A stretch of 64,000 bases of DNA from Rhipidocladum racemiflorum (Eukaryota > Streptophyta > Magnoliopsida > Poales > Poaceae), in assembly GCA_036346355.1 (NCBI GenBank), contig CM070581.1:2728001-2792000 (forward strand), in the 5' to 3' direction. Positions within the stretch are counted from its first letter, which is position 1; each line of letters starts with the position of its first letter. The position numbers and the translations under genes were made by a program. This document shows positions 35,536 through 48,429 of the stretch, in pieces. The notes beneath the pieces were generated by a model, which had not been told where the DNA came from, ran no database searches, and saw only the letters and a program-made list of their open reading frames with translations.

Positions 35536-38500
35536 ATTTATGATATTACAAAATGATTATATAAGACTATAGATTTGTACATATGAAGTGTGCACACCAA
35601 TGGATTACAATACCATTTCAAGCTCGGAAATCGCCCACCGCTCGGCACCGATTTTGAAGTCAAATTTTTTGAACTCAGCAGTAAAATTTTTTTGACTGAT
35701 TTTATCGATTTTCGAGCGATTTTCTTCGAAAAATCGGTAAACTAAGTGAAACAATACGAAAACCGATTTTTGACTGCTTTTTGAGCAATTTTCACCGATT
35801 TTTGAGTGATTTACGTCGCATAAAATTCTATTCGAGCGTGCGTGCATCTGGCACTACAACATAACCTAGCATTGACTCGGCGGCGAACACTCGGCACACG
35901 GGTGTAGCCTAAGGTTCACAAAACCGTTTTCGCGTTTTTTGAATGAACAGTGATTTTCGATAATCGCAAAAAATGAGCTGAAAATTAGTCGAAAATCGTA
36001 TAGTTTCAAAAATCAATTTTTTTGAAAAAATATAAAAAATTATCGATTTTTTCTCGATATTTGGTTGATAATCGCGACATTTGCCTTGAAAGTCAGGTGA
36101 CCAAAAGAACTTTCTTGTTGGTCAATTTTTTGAGTGATTTTCGCTCGATATTTGGTGATAATCGCTCGATATATCTCGATAATCGCGATATTTGCGTCCA
36201 TTCTTGATGGCGTCCTTGTCCCGTTTCCTATTCATCTCAATCACTTGACTAGTTCCTGCTTTCACAACTTATGGAAAGTGTTAGTCCAACAAATATGGTT
36301 ATCTCTATCATCTATGCACTCCATAACACATAATGGATACCTCTAAGATTGATTCAGCACAACTCTAATCAATCTCTAATCAATTTAATGAAATTATTGT
36401 GTCTTAAGTACAACGATGCAACACATGCTTCATTATATTTAAGAACTATCCATTTGTCTTTAATTAATCAAGGCATGCCATTAACGCATCATAAAGTGTT
36501 CTTTAATTATTAATAATACAAATGAACTCAATTTAAATTTTTATTTAAATTGATGTGAGTATATTTATCTACACAAGTTTTCATATACTTATGTTAATGA
36601 AAAGTAATGATCCATAATACGTGAAATATATATAAATGATCATTACTCTAAACATCACCTATAGAATAAACTCCACAAGAATATGTGCATACATATAATT
36701 TACTTGAATTATTTTGTACATATTCAATTGTGATTGCATTGGAGTTTATCCTATATTACCATGAGTATACTAGAACTAGGCATGTTACATATATACTCAA
36801 GAATTTTGTTTCAAAGTCTTGATCCTTTAATATGTGGCAAGAAGACATGGATCAATACTATGAAACATCAAATTAAAGCTTAAACTCCCCCTAAATATGT
36901 GCATCCATGTAATATATGGATTGAGAGACATAATAAACATTTTGAGGTTAATGTAATGGAAGAATTCATACTTCAACTTGAATCTTAAGTATGCAATAAG
37001 ATAATGAACATTAATACAAGTGCATACCTTGGGTTTTTCATTTTCCATCCAAATTTGAGACTACTAACAATAAGCTCAATAAATATGTTAGTCTCATAAA
37101 GATTAGATTTGTCATTAAACAAAGATTAAGCATTATTCTAAAATCAATCATCAAAACCAATAGATGCTAATATGGGGGGTGCTTTCACTGATTGTTTCTG
37201 ATGGAAAGGCACAAATGCTTCGGTTACTGCAGATAATCCGTTGTTTGACAAGACTCCAGTTGGTGAGACCGATGATCTCACTGATGTTGCAGAGATTATT
37301 TTTCAAACACTTGATATAATGATGAGACGCTATACTCAGTACTCCGCCCTTTATGTTTGTACCTTTAGCTTGGGCCAGCCCCACTTTATTAGTGAGATTT
37401 GCTCTAAAACAACACTTGGGTTCAAGGGTTTTCCCTTGGATTTTATTTATAGATCTGGCAATCGAGTTTTTTGCTTGAACTTACACTACTATCGCGCCGA
37501 GTTTGTTGTCACCGTCTCCAAGTCCGGTGAGTCTCGCTGCCGCGCTTTCAATGTTTCTAGTCATTGAACCTCCATCGTCCGATCTATTGCGTGCGGTTGT
37601 GATTGCGCCGCGTAGAGGACATGTTAGTCTGCCGCGTGTCTGGTCACCGTCGTTGAGTCGCAGTCAACCCGCACCTTTAGACCTAGGAGTTGCCATGTGT
37701 TACATGCCGGGATATGCTATGTAGTCTTGTTATCACCGCTAATCTTGTATGATTATAGCCGTTCGATTTGCTCTAAACGGCATAGATTTTGCCACGTAGG
37801 TTGCCGCATCGGTTACTTGCGTGCGCATCCACAGCCGTAGAACGAAATCAGGTGCACGTGCTGCCACATGTCGAACCCAGGAGCCATCGTTGTGGGGTGG
37901 TGCAATAGCCAATCCAGTGTCACCGTGTGTCGCATACGGGAGTTGAGGCACTGTGCACCGAGTCCACGATGGATCCGAGTGGTTCCTTAGACTAGGTCCA
38001 TGCACCCATGACACGTGTTAGCCTATGGTTGGTTAACATGACCAGTGACATCAGTATGCCATCATAATTAACTTTTTCCATAGAAAAATATTTCGATCAA
38101 AAATTTATTCGGTGCTAACGTTAGCATGACATCATAAATACTATTTTTTAATACGAAAAAATAATTCGATTAATTTGATTTTTTATTTTTTATTTTATTT
38201 TGAAACTTCAAATAGCTCATTCTTGCTCATACGAGCTCCGATTGAGGTGATTCCAGATCCTAAAAATTTATAAAATTGAGCTCTATTTAATGGTGATTTT
38301 TATTTAGTTTTTGGATTCTTATTTTCTCTCTATTTTTATTTATTATTTATTTACTCATTACGCATAGACGTTGAAGTGCCTGAAGATTTTGAGGGAGAGT
38401 TGGTACTTTAAAATCAAGGTCCAGAGCAAGAGTAAAATCTTTTTCAAGTCAAGTTGTGCTTTGACCATTTTGATCCCATGTTTTAAAATTATATTATTTT

Positions 38501-38707
38501 AAATTATTGCATGCTAATTCAAATTAAAATACTTTCAATTAATTTGGGATTAGTTAATCAACCCAATTGAATTATGTCTACCTTGTCATTTGTATAACAT
38601 GTTCATTTGTCACTCTAAAATTGTTTTAATGTTAGTTGGGTGTTATTAATTGCCAACATGGGTTGCTAGAACATAATTAGTATGTTTAGCCATGCAATGG
38701 GTTATTG
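34851..38707. other. Intergenic region with (AT)n tract, no supported gene
   Basis: Contains a poly-A run (about 35001-35019), an (AT)n microsatellite (35472-35532) and, at about 35590-36210, an AT-rich stretch with many CGATTTTT / AAAAATCG words in both orientations that may be a decayed inverted-repeat element. An AT-rich stretch with CTCCCCCTAAATATGTGC (about 36885) resembles sequence near plant copia 3' ends. The open frame 37241-37567 (108 aa) has no recognisable domain and no start context; I leave it uncalled. Confidence 0.4.
35472..35532. repeat. (AT)n microsatellite
   Basis: An uninterrupted AT dinucleotide run of about 61 bp, the longest simple repeat in the window, located about 1.1 kb downstream of the Fd-GOGAT stop. 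Confidence 0.97.
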
Positions 38708-38721
38708 ATATCATTTTGGAA

Positions 38722-40640
38722 GTTCGATTTAGCCAAGGATTTTGACTCCGTAAGCTGGGAATATTTGTTGGAAGTTCTACAACATTTTGGTTTTAGCCAG
38801 CGTTGGAGAGATTGGGTAGCCATCTTGCTCGCCAGTGGCTCCTCAAGAGTAACAGTTAATGGAAAACATGGGAAACCGATTAAGCACAAACGTGGTCTAC
38901 GTCAAGGGGATCCCCTTTCACCGATGTTGTTCATCCTTGCCTTAGAGCCGCTTCATCTGTTATTGTCAGCTGCAGCGCAGAATAATCTGTTCAAGCCAAT
39001 CTTGAAGAGACCGGCACAGGTCTGCCGGTCGTTCTATGCAGACGATGTCGCCATGTTTCTAAACCCAACCCAACTGGAATTACACAGCTTGCGTAGTTTG
39101 TTACAGGTTTTCGGAGGTGTTTCGGGCCTTTTGGTTAATTGGGAAAAAACAGAGATCTTCGGAATTGCCTGCAGCGACGAAGTTCTTGCCGCGTGCCTGC
39201 AGGATTTCTCAGGTTCGGTTGGTTTTTTCCCGACAAGATACCTGGGGCTCCCCCTCAGGCCAAATGCGCTGAGAAGGATAGACTTGCAACCACTGCTGGA
39301 TAGGGTAGAAGGGAGGCTGGCAGGGTGGAAGGGTTCCTTACTCTCAAGAGCAGGTAGACTCATTCTGGTGGCCTCCGTGCTTTCGGCCCTCCCGACCTAC
39401 TTCATGACAGTGTTCCCGTTGCCGGCTTGGGCTATCAAAAGGATTGACAAGCTAAGACGGAACTTCCTATGGAAGGGACAACAAAATTGCAGTCTAGGTC
39501 ATTGTCTGGTCAGCTGGAAAAAAGTGTGTCGCCCTAAGCAGTTTGGGGGATTGGGAATCCCCCATCTCCTGTCTTTTGGAAGAGCCCTCAGACTAAGATG
39601 GTTGTGGCTCAATTGGAGCGACAGTAATAGGATTACGGATGGACCCCCGCCACCTTGCAAGGTCATCGACGTGGATTTTTTCAATGCAAGCACCCATCTC
39701 ATCCTAGGGAATGGCAAGACGGCCAATTTCTGGACGTCTAACTGGATACAGGGAAGAGCCCCATGGACATTGCCCCCTTGTGCTATCGACTGGCAAAGCG
39801 AAGACACTTCATAGTGTTACAGGGCCTCACCAATAATTCCTGGATGATACCGCTAAGGAAAATTCATTCAAACTCACAGCTTCACCAATTCTTTACCCTT
39901 TGGCAGCTCATCCAGCAGGTGCAGCTGCATCATGACAACCAGGATGAAATTACCTGGCGGTGGACAGCGGATGGAACTTTCTCAACTAGCTCGGCGTACA
40001 AGGCCCTTTTTCTAGGATCCATTGCCGACGCGAATTGGAGGATCATTTGGAGAGCAAGGGCGGAGAATAAATGCAAAATCTTTGCCTGGCTGCTAATTCG
40101 GAACAGCGTGTTAACGGCAGATAACCTAGCACGAAGGGGGTGGCCCCATCACCAAACTTGCTGACTTTGTAATGCGGAGGAAGAGTATTGCATCTCATGC
40201 TCACTTGCCCCTTCGCCGTTTCTTTTTGGGTGATGTTGTTTTCGTTGCAGGGGTCAAACCTACCGGCGCAGTCCTTCCTGGACCCTTCTTTGTCCGTCAG
40301 AAACTGGTGGTTGCATAGGCGGCTGTCGATGCCGAACCTTGCAAGGCGAAATCTGGATGGCTTGATCATTTCCGGCTTTTGGAACCTCTGGAAGGAACGG
40401 AATGCGCGCATTTTCCAAGATGAGGCAGCTTCTGCTCAAGTGGTAGTCAGTAGAGTCAATCATGATATCCTAGAATTTCATATGGCCACTAGGAGGGTAA
40501 CCTAGGGGTTTCCTTGTTTGGAGTCTGTTGTTGTTTTTTGTGTAGGGGCTGATGGCCCCTAACCCTGCTTTTGTTTCGAACTTGCTTTTACTCCCTGCTT
40601 AATTGATCAGGCAGAGCTCCTGCCATCGATTTTGAAAAAA
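38722..40640 (+). mobile_element. 5'-truncated LINE with perfect 14-bp target duplication
   Basis: A non-LTR retrotransposon fragment of about 1.9 kb. The first frame encodes reverse transcriptase from the FDLAKDFDSVSW block through GLRQGDPLSPMLF and the catalytic YADDV, then the C-terminal zf-RVT region (SAYKALF, IFAWLLIRNSVLTADNL, CPFAVSFW). A frameshift near 39760, a TGA at about 40162 and a further frameshift near 40185 break the frame. The insertion is exactly flanked by ATATCATTTTGGAA (38708-38721 and 40641-40654), with a short A run at the 3' end, as expected for target-primed reverse transcription. The endonuclease and ORF1 are missing through 5' truncation. Confidence 0.93.
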
Positions 40641-40654
40641 ATATCATTTTGGAA

Positions 40655-42423
40655 ATGCAAATTAAATTTGAGTAATGAAATATGGAACGTGTTTCTGAAA
40701 TAAGTGTGTCATGTGTTATCACATGATGATGTTGAGTTGTAGAGCATGTGTTGTTCTACAAGGATGTTGACTTGTTGCTGGCATGTATTGCACAATAATC
40801 AATTTGGGTGGGAAATGATTTGGACAGAAGCAAGTGGCAAGAGGCTTTGTGCCATGGTGGGCCTGTGTGGCAATGGGTTAATGAATGTAAGTGAGGGTTG
40901 TGTGCCAGTTGAGTGTTTGGTAGTCTTGCATCGATTAATTAAGGATTTAACCTTGCAAGCCTTTGAACTGGGCCAACCTAACTAAGTAGGTACCTATATC
41001 TTGTCATGTGATACCTCAGGTAGATAATCACGTGAGGGTGTGGTTATGGGGTAGGATGTCTGTGCAAGTGCTTGACGTCGGTCCAACGGTATTCGGTCCT
41101 ATACTTCAGCTCTGTGTGAAGGAATGGATAGCGAAGGCATCATTGGGAGGTTCATATGTTAATATAGAAGTTTCTGAAAGGTTTTGCTATGATCACTCAT
41201 TCGCATACTCTTGTATGGTGAGTCACGGCAGACATGGTAAGTTGATTATATCTTGTGGATAAAGTGTATAATCTATGCAGAGTGTCAAACCTATTCGGAT
41301 AGCCTGTCTGTGGAATTGGATAATGCTCGAAAATTACAGTTAAGGATTAGATTTTTGATAAAATAAACTTGGAGAATGGAGGCTGTGTGCCTTTGGAAGT
41401 GATGAATTAGTTAGGCTGTATGCCAATGAATTTTGAAAAATAAATGAGAAAGTTACTTAGTAATGCTATTTGATTTACAATCATTTCAATCTACTTATGT
41501 TATTCCTTTGAAGTGTTGTTTTATGCAAAACAATCATGTCAACCATTCACTTGAAATAAGCCATGCATGTAGTTAATAGATTTGCATTCTGTGTACAACT
41601 TGTGGAGTGCTTTATGTAATCACCCCCTTGCAAAACCAAAATCACTAGATAAGGAGGAGTCTACACTAGCTCACGAGGAGTTCTAGGAGGAGACGGTTAT
41701 CTAGGGAGTAAGCTTTGTCAGTTGCCTGCGACAAATTGATGGGTTTCTACGAGTCTTTCTTTTTCGCTGTAGTTTTCTTTATTTCTTAATTCAAACCTTG
41801 CGTGGCTTATTATTGTAATTAGACCATAAGGTTGTTCAAACAGGTTATATTAATAGATAAAGTACTTTATTATTATTTTTGCGGTGTATGATTGTGCTAT
41901 TTCATTTTTGTTGAGACTGTGTGCACTAGCGTGATCCAGGAATAGTGTTGAATACACAGATGGTCCAAATTTGCACATTTAAGTCCCGATAGTATGCCTC
42001 TCTTCGGTGACGGTGGTACGTGGGCGCGGCGACCGTGTGCCACAGGCCTTACCACCGGTCGTGTGCCTTGACATGGACCGCCTAGGCCATGCAATGCAAG
42101 TGCCGACGTGCCGCTCGCAGGGAGGGTAGTGCCGCAGCACGCCCGTCACTGTGGCATGCCATGCTAGCCTGAACATGACCCATTCGCACGTCATACCATG
42201 ATGCTCGCCATGCCTAGCTAGCAGGTACGGTATGACCCGAGCAACTGTACCATACCGACACTGCCCATTCGAATGAGCCAGGCTGAGTCTTAGATCGGAT
42301 TGTGCCCATCGTGACTCGTACTGGCCCAATACCCACCTCTAGTCCAGGACCATTGCACGTTTGGCATCTCACTTTGCGATATGTAGCACCCATGAGGTGA
42401 TGTGCGTGTTTGACGTACCCTTA
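40655..42423. other. Intergenic region without supported gene
   Basis: Continuation of the sequence into which the LINE inserted. Short open frames at 40746-41262 lack recognisable domains. A phrase at about 42361-42390 (GTTTGGCATCTCACTTTG) recurs in diverged form at about 42936-42955 (GTTTGACACCTCACTTTG), flanking the fold-back element described next. Confidence 0.4.
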
Positions 42424-42922
42424 GCTCAAATATACAACTTGGAAATAGAAAATTACAAAAATATACAACATGAAAAAAAAATTAGCAGAAATGATGTGGC
42501 GACCGCCGTACCGCATGGCGGCCGCCACACCCGATGGCGACAGCCCTGGCTGCCGCCACACCACACGGCGGCAGCCAGGTGTCACGCTTCAGCGTTAAGC
42601 GCCGCAGTTCGCCCGCCGCCGTGATTCCGGCTGGTCGCCGCCAGGCGGCGGCAATTTCTCCCATGCGCTGGCTCGGCTGGCTCCTTTGGCGCATGCAGCG
42701 CATTTCCCTGGCTCCTATGCAATCGCTCGGTCGAAAAATCAGAGAAAAACTATATAAAAAAAAAGGTAAAGGGGGTGACGTGGCACTGCGGTGTGGTGCC
42801 ATTTGGCTGTCGCCATGGGGGGTGGCGGCCGCCGTGTGGCGTGGCGTTGGTATTTTTGCAAAAAAAAAAAATTCTTGTTGTATATTTTTTATATTTACTA
42901 TTTATCAGTTGTATATTTGAGC
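42424..42922. mobile_element. Fold-back element with GC-rich core
   Basis: Outer arms GCTCAAATATACAAC (42424-42438) and GTTGTATATTTGAGC (42908-42922) are perfect inverted repeats. Inner arms (AAAAATATACAACATGAA near 42457, and its reverse near 42860-42890) extend the similarity to about 60 bp. The core contains inverted GGCGGCCGCC words on a GC-rich background, giving spurious open frames. It resembles non-autonomous terminal-inverted-repeat elements; no clean target duplication was found, so the superfamily is open. Confidence 0.6.
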
Positions 42923-43233
42923 GTTTTTTCCGTGTTTGACACCTCACTTTGTACTGTGATGTGGACACTCGATGCAATTTGTACTAGTGCAAGATAGGTG
43001 TTAGCACGACAGTGGCCGTCCATAGGGGTGTTTCAGGCGCTAGGCACGGCAGACCGTGTAGCCGTTGGTGGCAGCAATCACTGCAGCAATTTGGAAGCTG
43101 ACCGGCTGTGTTTTGGCCATCCGGTTGGGTGGCCTAAGGTTTTCGTGCACCACATTGTGTACGCACTGTAGGCACCATGCACGGCATGACTAACGTCCAC
43201 GAGGACAAACGGGGGCACGCACGTGGTCGCCAC

Positions 43234-44485
43234 CAAGGGTCCAAAATTCGGCAAAATTCGGCGAAATCCCGGCGAAATCTCGGATTTCGGACCCTTCCGA
43301 GATTCAAAATCCCGGAAAATTCAAAAAAATTTAAAAAATTCAAATCTCGGATTTCTCGGCGAGATCTCGGCAATCTCGGGCGAAATCTCTGCAATCTCGG
43401 GCGAGATTTGATGTTTTTTTGCCGGATTTTGATTTTTGTGCATTGTATTAGCTTGGGTTTAGGATCAAGATCATCCACAAAAAATTTCAAAAATTTTTAA
43501 CATGTTTTTGACCATTTTTTGGTCGGATCAATATGTCGGTTAGGACTTTTCGAATTTTTTAAAATTTTTCAATATTGATTATCTTCTGAAAATTTTATGG
43601 GAATATTATGGATGTGTTAGGACCATTCACAAAAATTTCAAAATTTTCTAAAGTGGTTTGAACTTTTTAATACATAGGAACTTTTCTAATGCATTGAAAC
43701 AAAGAGAGAGAAATGATATCCGATCTGGCATTGATAGTTGGAATCAATCTGTATGACTATGAGAGAATAGTGGAGTGAAAGCAAGTGGTACAAAACCCAC
43801 TTCAAAATTCTTGAATGACATATATTGAAAAACAAAATTTAAAACCTAAGATAACATGTATTTATAAATGGGTACAAGATTAAATCACCTATGTATATAT
43901 GGCGGAGATTCACATATACATGATCAGTAGCTCATATTTATGGCATTGATCTTTTCTTCTTGGTCAAAATTCAAAACTACGGTGGTTTCAAAGAAAGAAT
44001 CTCTCTCGAATCGCAGTGGTTTCAAAGAAAGAGCCTCCTTAATATATAGGAACATATATAAAACTTTTCAAATAACTTGAAGTTCATTTGTTACATTTGA
44101 AAAATCAAAAATTGATTTTATATACGATTTTTATCACGACTTTACCACTGTTAGATTTTTAAAAAATTCCTCATGATTAATCATCATCTCAAATTTTTAT
44201 GGAAACATTAGTGATGTGTTAGGACTATCCAAAAAAAATTTCAAATTTTTTTGACGTATTTTGAACCATTTTTGAGCCGGTTCAATTTGGCCGAGATCTC
44301 GGTGATTTCGGCCGAGATCTCGGTGATTTCGTCCGAGATCTCGGATTTCCCGGTAGAAAAAAAACCGGATTTGAAATTTGGTTTTTGCAATTCGTCCGGA
44401 TTTTGTCCGAAATTTTCGAATCTCGCCGAAATTTCGGATTTCGGGAACCTCCGAGATTTGACTCAAAACGAGATTTGGAACCTTG
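43234..44485. mobile_element. Non-autonomous hAT element with perfect 8-bp target duplication
   Basis: 1252 bp. Left end CAAGGGTCCAAA and right end (reversed) CAAGGTTCCAAA match at 11 of 12 positions. It is flanked by identical GTCGCCAC on both sides (43226-43233 and 44486-44493), the 8-bp signature of hAT transposition. Subterminal regions are packed with CTCGG / CCGAGATCTCGG motifs in both orientations (about 43254-43400 and 44290-44470), typical transposase-binding architecture. No transposase frame is present. Confidence 0.88.
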
Positions 44486-44689
44486 GTCGCCACAACGGAT
44501 GAGCGGGTTTTCACGAGTGCTTCCGGGGGGGTATTTGAGTATTTCAGTGCCGCGGGCACGGCGGGCCCACGGTGAACTTCTGGTTGGTTAGAATTACGCA
44601 CGGTCAGAACTCAGAAGACCCATATTGGCTGCTTTAACGGCCCGGCTCACTTCGGTCAGCTGAGCAAACATTGGGAGAGAGCCATTTTT

Positions 44690-44985
44690 AAAAAAAAATA
44701 ATTTACAGAAATAATATGTGAAATTAAAAAATTACAAAACTATATACATATCACTATTTAAATTGACGACAGATCTCTCGCCAATTGAAATGGCGACAAA
44801 AACCTATCGTCAATTCAAACGGACAATTACAAAAGGCTATTGAAAACGACGACAGTCTCTTATCGCCAATTGAAATAGCGTGACAAGAGACTATTGCCAA
44901 TTCAAGTGACGATAGGTGAGTATTTTTGCGATTCTTTTATTCAGCATATTATTTTTGTAAAAAAAAATTAAAAAAAAATATTTGA
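44690..44985. mobile_element. Short fold-back element downstream of the ROP-GAP gene
   Basis: Inverted arms TTACAGAAATAATATGTGAA (about 44704) and, reversed from the right, TTACAAAAATAATATGCTGAA (about 44965), with A/T runs outside. The core repeats GCCAATTGAAATGGCGAC-like words in direct and inverted order four or more times. It lies about 280 bp beyond the stop codon of the minus-strand ROP-GAP gene, so it could fall in its 3' untranslated region. It resembles the fold-back element at 42.4 kb in arm sequence. Confidence 0.55.
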
Positions 44986-45267
44986 AAAAATAATTCAAGA
45001 GATAGCCCCCAATGAAACGCACATATATTGCTAAGACATTGAAAAACAAGTGTCAAAGATCCCCCCCTTAACTCGTTACACACAATAGACTACAAAAGCG
45101 TTACAAAATCACACTCAAAAGAGGCTGCTGCTAGCACAACAAAAGCAAGAGGAGGATGAAAAAGAGGAAGGGATATACAACTTACTAGCAGCTTCTACAA
45201 ATGATACAGCTAAAAAAAAGGATTCTTTACCAAGAATATACAAACGTGGGTTCGCAAGAACTTCCTC

Positions 45268-48200
45268 CTACCTTGGACTGTTCCAAGGAGACGAAGGCTT
45301 GTACGGGTAGCCATGGGATGCGGATCCATGTCCCAAATCAAGGCTGTGGAGCTGCTCCATTAATTGCGACCTCCGTTCTTTGAAGAAATCCAGTCTGGTC
45401 GTCAGCTCAACCAGAGTGGACGACGGCACGGACTGTTGCCTCCCATATTCAACACCCTGTGTTACAGCGAGAGAATCGAGTGCTCGTCTTAAATAAAAAA
45501 CGGTGCACTATTTTTCAGAGCTAATGCGGCCGTAAGAACTAAGCAGTGGTTTCCCTTACATCGGTTGCTTTTGGGATGTTCACGGTCATGGAACTGCCCT
45601 CTGCCGGCGTGCTAGTTGATGCGTCCCTTGAATCACTCGAAGAGGCGTCCAAGGAATGCTTGCGGGAGAAGGGCCTTGAAGAACCATGAGGTAGCATATG
45701 CTGCTTGATGCTTCTCCAATGTGATCCACCCACCAACCCCTCCTGTCAGAATGTTACCGTGGCTCAAGACACTTACTATCATCACCATGGCAATGCCAGT
45801 TTCATATCATATTTGGAAAGCTACTCATCCGCGGCTTGCCCTTTTGCAACTAAAACAGATTGAGCTTTTTAAACTATCATTAAAGTTCAATGAATTATGA
45901 AGTTGATGTCAGCTACTCATTTTTTTTAGTTGAGTTCTTCAGGTTTCATTGTTGTACATTTAAGCATAGCAGATTAAGGGAAATTTTTAGCGAACCTCAT
46001 TCCTCTGCTTCTTCTCTTGATTACAGGAAGCAAGGTTCATATCAAACCCTGGTTGAACAAAGTTCCTGGTGGCAATAAAATATTAGCAACTGTTAATATA
46101 TTGCAATTTCAGATGATAATTAGAGAAACACATCCAACCGATAAACTGATACAATAACTAAAGAAAATCCTGCTATTGATACTAAAATATGTAGATCACA
46201 GATTTAGTATATTTGGGTGTTGTGGGCATGTATCATATGAACCTATATATTAATTTAATATACTAACAGCAGGGCTCTCTCCTGCTGTATTCACTTAAAA
46301 AACATGTTGGGGACATGTAGTCCAAAGACAACTGAACTGAATTTAATTATGAATACATTAAGTATTGTCTTACTGCGGGAGTTGGCTTGGAAGATGTTGA
46401 TAACGATCATTTGCGTCTACGAAAGAGCCATATTGGTGTTGGCGCTGTTGATTAAGTTGGAGATGCAGCTCTGCAACCTTCTGCTTTAACCTTGCAACAT
46501 CAGCTTCTGCGAGAGCAATCTCCTCGAGCTCTGCCTTCGTCTTAAGAAAAGCACAGAAAAGAAATTAAGCACCATAAAAGCCCAGAAAGTATAGTGATCA
46601 TTGATGATGTACTTGCTTAAAAATTTGAGTACCTTTGAATCCATAGCACATGAATTAGAAAATTGTGCAGAAGACATGCTTAATCCAACCTCCAATGCAG
46701 CTCTAAGATCTCTTTCAGCCTGTAGCTGCTCTTGCAACCTTGACACCTAGAGGTACAAACAATTGTGATCAAACAACATATTTTGGAAGCATGAAATAAA
46801 GTAGTTGATTCATATGGTAAAATGATATGGCATACATCCTGTTCCAGGGCCAAACGGCGTTCATGTAGTGCTTGTTTTCTTCTTTCCAAACTCGCCTGTA
46901 AGATTGCATTACCTCTAGCCTGAGAAGCATTTCCAGTTAGTTTGCAAGATCCCCCACAACTCAAAAGTCCTAAAAGGTATATGCATTCTTTTCCTTTTGT
47001 ACCTCTTTTGCAATCCTGATGTGTAGATCATTCTTTGTGATCTCAAGTCCTTGGATAGCAAGCCTGAAATATTTATTTTCATGGTTAAAGCGTTCAGTAT
47101 AAAATCAATGAATCACTGATATTTTGGTACGAGTGATCCAATGAAAAAGCTACAAAACAAGCATGTTCAGTTCTATCGTCACCAGTCAATGGTAGCACAG
47201 GCCACAAGCTAGCACAGAAACAACTTTCACAATAGGTCCATACTACAAGTCTACAACAATGGTTTAATTCGTTATCACAGACAGTGGTTGTTACACATTT
47301 TGAGCAAATGGAAGAATCTTCAACTAAGCGAACAACAACTAAGTGTTCCGGCAATTAGGAGCACACTTATTAATAAAACAACTTCAAGAATAAGTAACTC
47401 TGCAATTCTGACAATTTATATGAAACAATCATGTAAACACGTATATTTAGGCAGTAAATTTAGTACTTGAAAGGAATAGGAACTTACTCTTCTTCGCCTG
47501 ATGAATCAACTAACTCTGACTGTTGGCTCTTTCTTGCCTGTATAAATCATGTGCGTTCATGTGCGTAAATCCGTAAGGTCAAATGCTATGGTTGACTTCA
47601 CAAAAGAAAAATGCTATGGTTGGAAACTACAGAAACTTCATATGAAGGCAAACTAATGTTCTAGAGGAGTGTATTTCTAGTAATGTTTTCCCTGCGAAAA
47701 CCGTAATTTTCCTTCAAAATATCAGAAAACCGTATGTCAATGGTCAAGCATGTTACTTTCATTCAACTAACATGAACCTGTAAAGGAAGACAGCAAAAGA
47801 TAAGTCTCCTCACTTACATTATTCCGGTCCCAAAAGTTAGAACGCTTCACATGCAGCTGAGTTCCATTGGATTTGATGGAGTGACTGTCTTCAGAATATT
47901 CAGCCCCAGGACCAGGTAAAGAAATTCCGGCATCCAAAGAGATAAGAATCTCTCCCATTGACAATGGAGACTCATGACTGGACACCAGGTTTGATGGATC
48001 CTTTCCATTTGGTCTCTGGACATTCAATGTGCCATTTTCAGTTAAATGACTACCTGAGGCATCATTTAAATCCATGTTTGCTTCCAAAGCCTTATCTTCC
48101 ACCGAAGGTTCAGCATCTGAATCATCAACATGAATTACCTGTTGTCCACATTACAGTGAGTAAGAAAGCAAACACCAAATCATGATATTGACGCATGAAC

Positions 48201-48377
48201 TTGCTACTCAAATAAAAATGAAAACCCGGTCGGTTTCTGATTGAACTACTCGGAATGCTTCACACCACAAATATTATAAAATATATAGACTAAGGACAGG
48301 CTCAATAAGATTTTTTTACAGGAAACAGGGAGACAAGATAGATAAGACTATGGTATTATAGCCAAATTTTGAGATGC

Positions 48378-48429
<52 letters not shown>

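Noticed and set aside
35590..36210. A possible further hAT MITE with CGATTTTT repeats
   Set aside because: Ends such as TAAGGTTCACAAAA and its weak partner near 36207 do not match well and no 8-bp duplication was found; mentioned only as repeat-like.
37241..37567. 108-aa plus-strand open frame in the intergenic region
   Set aside because: No domain, no recognisable homologue and no promoter or splice context; insufficient to call a gene.
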